A stretch of DNA of 5,420 nucleotides from positions 1 through 5,420 of the forward strand of contig DLXM01000038.1 in assembly GCA_003448835.1 (NCBI GenBank). Reading direction: 5' to 3'. Under the pieces are notes generated by a model that was not told the DNA's origin, searched no databases, and saw nothing but the letters and a program-made list of their open reading frames with translations. Below are positions 1 to 3,131 of the stretch, piece by piece. The stretch comes from Bacteroidota bacterium. Its GTDB lineage: Bacteria; Bacteroidota; Rhodothermia; Balneolales; HLUCCA01. Every line of letters starts with the position of its first letter. Within the stretch, counting starts at the first letter, position 1. The translations under genes were made by a program, and so were the position numbers.

Positions 1-94
1 TTGGTTCCGGTCGACCATGGGACGGGGTTACCTATTTATGTTTAACCTGTTTATATTGTGAGTGAAAACAAAGTCTAACAAAAATTGAATCAAC
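1..94. other. yajQ upstream region, possible end of a preceding gene
   Basis: No confident gene lies here. Plus-strand frame 1 is open from the window edge to a TAA at 43-45 and would end in LVPVDHGTGLPIYV, which could be the last residues of an upstream protein, but 14 codons are too few to identify it. The remaining ~50 bases are AT-rich (TATATT at 52-57) and may carry the yajQ promoter; no convincing -35 partner is seen. There is no Shine-Dalgarno-like purine run just before the yajQ ATG. Confidence 0.25.
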
Positions 95-586
95 ATGCCA
101 TCACTAGATATTGTAAACGAAATTGACCATCAGGAAATCGATAATGCAATCAATAATACCCTGAAAGAAATTGCGACCCGATATGATTTCAGAGGATCAA
201 ACACTACAGTTGAATTTCTAAAAAAGGAAAAACGAATTACTGTCGTGACGGAAGATTCAATGAAAATCAAAGCTGTGAAGGAAATGATTACTGGAAATTT
301 TGTGAAGCGAAAACTGAGTCACAAAACGCTGGATTTTCAGGAGCCCGAGGGGACCTCGCACGGCGGACTTAAAATGACCGTGTTACTAAAAGAGGGAATT
401 GACAGAGATAACGCCAAAAAAATCGTAAAAATGATCAAAGATTCGGGTTTAAAGGTGCAAGCACAAATCAATGACGATAAAGTGAAAGTGACCGGCAAAA
501 AAATTGATGATCTGCAGGCTGTTATGGCTGAAGTCCGTGGCGCGACGCTGGAAATCCCGGTTCAATTTGAGAATATGAAATCCTGA
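95..586 (+). CDS. yajQ: YajQ family nucleotide-binding protein
   Basis: This is an intact YajQ-family protein of 163 residues, the usual family length. It begins with the characteristic block MPSLDIVNEID, continues with a conserved N-terminal helix ending in TRYDFRGS (about residues 28-35), and has a second half (GLKMTVLLKEGIDRDNAKKI, then KVQAQINDDKVKVTGK) typical of the second domain. Known family members are small cytoplasmic proteins with two ferredoxin/RNP-like domains. They bind nucleotides or RNA, and some Xanthomonas and Pseudomonas members bind cyclic di-GMP and act on transcription factors; whether this one does cannot be read from sequence. The ATG at 95 gives the canonical N-terminus. 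No Shine-Dalgarno site precedes it, only an A-rich leader. It appears to be a single-gene unit. Its final codons are partly repeated 66 bp downstream. Confidence 0.95.
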   Translation: MPSLDIVNEIDHQEIDNAINNTLKEIATRYDFRGSNTTVEFLKKEKRITVVTEDSMKIKAVKEMITGNFVKRKLSHKTLDFQEPEGTSHGGLKMTVLLKEGIDRDNAKKIVKMIKDSGLKVQAQINDDKVKVTGKKIDDLQAVMAEVRGATLEIPVQFENMKS

Positions 587-658
587 TATTCATTATTGTT
601 GTAGGTTATTACTCCTTTCGATACGGTACAGTTTGAGAACATAAAATTTTGATATCTA
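560..658 (+). repeat. Diverged direct repeat of the yajQ 3' end
   Basis: The last nine codons of yajQ (560-586, VQFENMKS plus TGA) reappear at 626-652 as VQFENIKF plus TGA. The offset is 66 bp, a multiple of three. The two 27-base copies agree at 21 positions, and similarity continues as GATAT just after both stops. Three of the five changed codons are synonymous (GTT/GTA, CAA/CAG, AAT/AAC). Upstream of 626 the second copy stops resembling yajQ, and its frame meets a TAG at 602-604, so only a tail remains. It is probably a remnant of a duplicated or recombined yajQ end. Confidence 0.6.
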
Positions 659-948
659 TGCCAGTCATTCCGGATTCATTTGTGAAATTTGTGGGTGAAA
701 ATCCAACTGCTGAGGAGCTTGTCAAACGTAGCACTGAGTTTTATACACAAATGGATCAACGTCGGAGTCTGCGCATGTTTGCTCCAGATCCCATTCCGGA
801 TGAAGTCCTTCGAAATATTGTCATTACGGCCGGAACGGCACCATCCGGAGCACATAAACAGCCTTGGTTTTTTGCAATCGTAAAGGATCACGACATAAAA
901 CACCAGATCCGTTTGGCAGCTGAGGAAGAAGGGTCTGTTCCTGATTAA
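658..948 (+). pseudogene. Truncated FMN nitroreductase, IYD-like (N-terminal fragment)
   Basis: The 96 codons from ATG 658 match the N-terminal part of FMN-dependent nitroreductases, closest in pattern to the iodotyrosine deiodinase-like branch. RRSLR at residues 35-39 is the FMN-phosphate-binding segment. The block AGTAPSGAHKQPW (58-70) is a family signature, followed by a VKDHDIKHQIR segment and AAEEEG. Family members are about 220 residues long, so the flavin site is incomplete and the second half is missing. After about residue 91 the sequence no longer resembles the family and a TAA follows at 946-948. The +1 frame downstream does not resume it, so this is a truncation rather than a simple frameshift. 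An in-frame TTG at 649 would add three residues, but the ATG is the more natural start. There is no Shine-Dalgarno site. It is almost certainly non-functional as a nitroreductase. Confidence 0.85.
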
Positions 949-1003
949 GGTTGAGGGTTTTGTGAATCAAATTAGTCGTAAGCGAAAAAAATAATCTGAA
1001 CCG

Positions 1004-1066
1004 TTATTCTGCCTTCTTGATTGCTACTGTCATGAAGTCAATTTTGTAAGGATTTGTGTTTATTCG
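1004..1066 (-). other. Possible C-terminal remnant of an unidentified protein
   Basis: On the minus strand a short open stretch between a TAG (at 1067-1069) and a TAA (1004-1006) reads CRINTNPYKIDFMTVAIKKAE. The ending resembles C-termini seen in class I methyltransferases, but 20 residues cannot establish this and the stretch may be open by chance. It is recorded because the flanking DNA holds other gene ends without their bodies. Confidence 0.15.
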
Positions 1067-1080
1067 ACACTATATATAAT
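1053..1080 (+). promoter_or_regulatory. Probable mazEF promoter
   Basis: A perfect TATAAT lies at 1075-1080 inside an alternating TA run. A weak -35-like TTTGTG at 1053-1058 sits 16 bp upstream. Transcription would start near 1087, leaving a leader of about 50 nt before mazE that contains the palindromes at 1095-1119. The -10 box is good and the -35 box is poor. Confidence 0.5.
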
Positions 1081-1094
1081 GGATTGTTATTTTA

Positions 1095-1119
1095 AATGTA
1101 ATTACATTATATGTACATT
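1095..1119 (+). promoter_or_regulatory. Palindromic operator, likely MazE/MazEF autoregulation site
   Basis: AATGTAATTACATT at 1095-1108 is a perfect 14-bp palindrome. Three bases later comes ATGTACAT (1111-1118), a perfect 8-bp palindrome sharing the TGTA/TACA half-sites; their centres are 13 bp apart. The pair lies between the -10 box and the mazE ribosome site. AbrB-fold antitoxins are known to repress their own operons by binding paired palindromes, so this is the natural operator candidate. The regulatory role is inferred from position and symmetry. Confidence 0.55.
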
Positions 1120-1123
1120 GAAC

Positions 1124-1129
1124 AAGGAG
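1124..1129 (+). promoter_or_regulatory. mazE ribosome binding site
   Basis: AAGGAG ends 7 bases before the ATG at 1137. This strong Shine-Dalgarno site fixes the mazE start. It contrasts with yajQ, the nitroreductase fragment and the ATPase gene, none of which has a recognisable site. Confidence 0.8.
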
Positions 1130-1136
1130 AGCAAAT

Positions 1137-1382
1137 ATGAAGACGAAAATAATAGCAATTGGCAATTCCAGAGGGGTACGGATTCCGAAGGTTCTGATTG
1201 AACAGTTGGCGCTTTCAGAGGAAGTGGAACTTTATGCAACGGAAGGGGAGCTACGGATCCGCTCGGCAGCTCAACCAAGGGATGGATGGGAGAAAGCATT
1301 CGTTGGTGGGAATCAGAATAAAACTGATGAGTTTGTTTCTGCTCCAATTGATCCGTCAATGGGTGAGGAGTGGACCTGGTGA
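1137..1382 (+). CDS. mazE: MazE-like antitoxin, AbrB/SpoVT fold
   Basis: This 81-residue protein is the antitoxin of a type II toxin-antitoxin pair. Residues 1-45 form the SpoVT-AbrB swapped-hairpin DNA-binding domain, shown by the hallmark IGNSRGVRIPK (8-18), the helix VLIEQLAL (19-26), and the VELYATEGELRIR strand pair. The remainder is a hydrophilic linker and an acidic, aromatic tail (PIDPSMGEEWTW), which in MazE proteins is the flexible part that wraps the toxin and blocks its active site. The ATG at 1137 has a strong AAGGAG. The stop overlaps the toxin start, so the two are translationally coupled. In the family the antitoxin, alone or with toxin, represses the operon; paired palindromes stand just upstream. 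It is intact, with no sign of decay. Confidence 0.92.
   Translation: MKTKIIAIGNSRGVRIPKVLIEQLALSEEVELYATEGELRIRSAAQPRDGWEKAFVGGNQNKTDEFVSAPIDPSMGEEWTW
1365..1370 (+). promoter_or_regulatory. mazF ribosome binding site, decides the start
   Basis: GAGGAG lies within the end of mazE, 8 bases before the GTG at 1379. This spacing favours GTG 1379 over the in-frame GTG at 1370, which directly abuts this purine run and so has no usable site. Confidence 0.65.
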
Positions 1383-1708
1383 AGAATTCATTCCCAATTC
1401 GGTTTTATGTATATCTGGTACAACTGGATCCAGCGTTGGGTTCAGAAATCCGAAAGTCACGTCCTTGTGTGGTGGTGTCTCCGAATGAAATGAATACACA
1501 ACTCAGAACGGTGATTATTGCACCGTTAACTTCAACTTTGAAATCCTGGCCGACACGTGTGAAGGTCGAGTTTCAGGGCAAACACGGAGAAGTAGCACTG
1601 GACCAGATTCGGACTGTCGATTCAGGTCGCCTCATTAAACACTTGGGAGCGATGTCGACCAAGGAGGCTGAGCAAATACGGGGTGTGTTAGTGGAGATGT
1701 TTATGTAA
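1379..1708 (+). CDS. mazF: MazF/PemK-type endoribonuclease toxin
   Basis: This 109-residue protein (from GTG 1379) is the toxin partner of mazE. MazF/PemK toxins are sequence-specific mRNA interferases that act in the cytoplasm when the antitoxin is degraded. The order of motifs is typical: VYLVQLDPALGSEI (11-24), the RKSRPCVVVSP strand (25-35), IIAPLTST (46-53), VEFQGKHGEVALDQIRTVD (63-81), and a C-terminal helix after LIKHLGAMS. Arg28 and Thr51 match the catalytic Arg29 and Thr52 of E. coli MazF. Length matches the family and nothing is broken, so the toxin is probably active. One deviation is RFYVY at the start of the first strand, where most members have RGD(I/V)(Y/W). The GTG overlaps the mazE stop by 4 bases (GTGA). 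Which RNA triplet or longer site it cuts cannot be predicted here. Confidence 0.93.
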   Translation: MKNSFPIRFYVYLVQLDPALGSEIRKSRPCVVVSPNEMNTQLRTVIIAPLTSTLKSWPTRVKVEFQGKHGEVALDQIRTVDSGRLIKHLGAMSTKEAEQIRGVLVEMFM

Positions 1709-1744
1709 CTCGCGAAGCGATTCGAATCAGCTATAGATTATCGG

Positions 1745-1897
1745 TTAGATTGATAATTGAATGCTGAAGATGGTGATACCTGGTTGAGATTGGATATCCA
1801 AGATCCCACCATGAGCTTTGATGATGTCGTTGGTAATGCTGAGTCCGAGTCCGGCGCCTTCGGTACCTTTTTTGGTGGTGAAGAAGGGCTGCTGAGC
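1745..1897 (-). pseudogene. Relic of a sensor histidine kinase (C-terminal ATPase end)
   Basis: On the minus strand 50 codons ending in a TAA at 1745-1747 encode the last part of a histidine kinase catalytic (HATPase_c) domain. QPFFTTKKGTEGAG at its start is the F box running into the G2 box, GAGLGLSI is the G2 ATP-lid motif, DIIKAHGG is the conserved helix after it, and the final strands read ILDIQSQPG and TIFSIQLSI. The reading frame meets a stop at 1898-1900 immediately before this block, no start codon is available, and the N box, phosphoacceptor histidine and sensor regions are absent. The usual Gly-rich spacing after QSQPG also looks shortened. It cannot make a working kinase. It converges on mazF, ending 37 bp beyond the mazF stop. 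Confidence 0.85.
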
Positions 1898-1946
1898 TTA
1901 AGGTCTGTTTGAGGCTAGACGATTACTCTTTACTTAATATACTACC

Positions 1947-1978
1947 ATTGAAACCCCAAAATATTATAGTTATATTTG
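1947..1978 (+). promoter_or_regulatory. Possible Bacteroidota-type promoter of the ATPase gene
   Basis: TATATTTG at 1971-1978 fits the Bacteroidota -7 consensus TAnnTTTG, and ATTG at 1947-1950 supplies the TTG of a -33 box with 20 bases between. If used, transcription would begin within a few bases of ATG 1982, giving an almost leaderless message, in keeping with the lack of a Shine-Dalgarno site. The motif is short and could occur by chance in this AT-rich stretch. Confidence 0.3.
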
Positions 1979-1981
1979 GTT

Positions 1982-3127
1982 ATGAACGAAAAATATACAA
2001 TAAATAGGCTGATTGAACCACAAATCCGTGAAAAACTATTTCGTGGACGCGCCATTATTGTTGTTGGGCCTCGTAGGGTGGGGAAGACGACACTGCTAAA
2101 ACAAATTGCTTCAGACATTGATCCAGAGCACTTGTGGCTGGATTGTGACGAACCTGATATTCGTTCTATGTTGACCGACGCAACTTCTACTCGTCTGAAA
2201 GCGATCATTGGTAAGGCAAAAATGGTTGTAATTGATGAAGCTCAACGTATCCAAAATATCGGGATTACTCTAAAGCTCATTGTTGATCAAATTTCCAATA
2301 CCCAACTATTGGTCTCAGGTTCTTCTGCATTGGAGCTTTCCAATGAAATTAACGAACCTCTTACTGGACGGAAGTATGATTTTGAGTTGCATCCATTTTC
2401 GTATGCTGAACTTGAAGCTCACTATGGAGCTCTGCATGAGAGGCGTCTTCTGGAAAATCGATTGGTTTACGGTTCATATCCAGATGTGGTAAATCATCCG
2501 TCTGAGGAGGTCATTTTATTGAATGAACTTTCGCAATCGTATCTGTATAAGGATTTGTTCAGTTATCAGGAGATCCGAAAACCTGACCTGTTACCTCGAT
2601 TATTAGAGGCATTGGCACTTCAGGTTGGCAGCGAAGTGGTTGTATATGAACTGGCCCAGACCCTGGGTGTGGACTCTGAAACGATTCGTCGATATATCGA
2701 TCTCCTGGAGAAGACGTTTGTGGTTTTTTCGCTGAAATCCTTGAGTCGGAATGTCAGAAATGAGCTGAAGAAATCGAGAAAAATCTACTTTTATGATAAT
2801 GGAATCAGAAATTCGATTATCCGGAATTTCCAGCCTACATCGTTGCGAACGGATGTAGGAGCTTTATGGGAGAACTACCTGGTGAGCGAACGTCGAAAAG
2901 CAAATTCCATAAATGGTCGATATGCCTCTACGTGGTTTTGGAGAACAACACAACAGCAAGAAATCGATTATCTGGAAGATCAAGATGGATTACTGAAAGC
3001 CTTTGAGTTTAAATGGAACTCTAAAGCAAAAGCAAAATTCCCAAAAACATTTACCTCGAATTATCCAACACATGAATTAATGTTGGTTAATCCGGATACG
3101 TATCAGGAGTTTCTTCAAGAAGTATAG
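1982..3127 (+). CDS. AAA_14 / DUF4143 ATP-binding protein
   Basis: This 381-residue protein (from ATG 1982) belongs to the widespread AAA_14-DUF4143 ATPase family, whose cellular role is mostly unknown. The Walker A motif GPRRVGKT is at residues 29-36, Walker B MVVIDEAQ at 81-88, and a sensor-1-like strand LLVSGSSAL at 109-117. YGSYPDVV (163-170) leads into DUF4143, which has a winged-helix-like segment (ELAQTLGVDSETIRRYIDLLEKTFVVF, about 223-249) and then KIYFYDNGIRNSI and GALWENYLVSE. Near the end, Asp329 (in EIDY) and Glu342/Lys344 (in EFKW) fit the D...ExK pattern of the restriction-endonuclease-like fold common at the DUF4143 C-terminus. Length is normal and the frame is intact. An in-frame TTG at 1976 would add two residues; ATG 1982 is preferred. 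It has no Shine-Dalgarno site. It sits beside mazEF in the same orientation, but 273 bp away with an opposing gene relic between, so an operon is unlikely. Confidence 0.9.
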   Translation: MNEKYTINRLIEPQIREKLFRGRAIIVVGPRRVGKTTLLKQIASDIDPEHLWLDCDEPDIRSMLTDATSTRLKAIIGKAKMVVIDEAQRIQNIGITLKLIVDQISNTQLLVSGSSALELSNEINEPLTGRKYDFELHPFSYAELEAHYGALHERRLLENRLVYGSYPDVVNHPSEEVILLNELSQSYLYKDLFSYQEIRKPDLLPRLLEALALQVGSEVVVYELAQTLGVDSETIRRYIDLLEKTFVVFSLKSLSRNVRNELKKSRKIYFYDNGIRNSIIRNFQPTSLRTDVGALWENYLVSERRKANSINGRYASTWFWRTTQQQEIDYLEDQDGLLKAFEFKWNSKAKAKFPKTFTSNYPTHELMLVNPDTYQEFLQEV

Positions 3128-3131
3128 AATA

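Noticed and set aside
649..657. TTG at 649 as the nitroreductase start
   Set aside because: It overlaps the repeated yajQ tail and adds only three residues; the ATG at 658 follows directly.
1071..1080. Alternating TA run as a repeat element
   Set aside because: It is only about ten bases and is explained by the -10 region of the mazEF promoter.
934..1135. Frameshift continuation of the nitroreductase into mazE upstream DNA
   Set aside because: The alternative frame after 930 reads a lysine-rich stretch ending in TAA and has no residues of the second half of the family.
1102..1359. Minus-strand open frame opposite mazE
   Set aside because: It is a shadow of mazE, with low-complexity Ser/Leu/Pro content, no family pattern and no ribosome site.
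1370..1378. GTG at 1370 as the mazF start
   Set aside because: The purine-rich ribosome site overlaps this codon, and the first residues do not improve the family match; GTG 1379 has ideal spacing and the GTGA overlap with the mazE stop.
1719..1728. Palindrome GATTCGAATC just after mazF, considered as a terminator
   Set aside because: The stem is only five bases per arm with no loop and no T-run; it does not extend with matching flanks.
1942..2208. Minus-strand open frame opposite the start of the ATPase gene
   Set aside because: It lies over the Walker A region of a clear gene and shows no recognisable domain.
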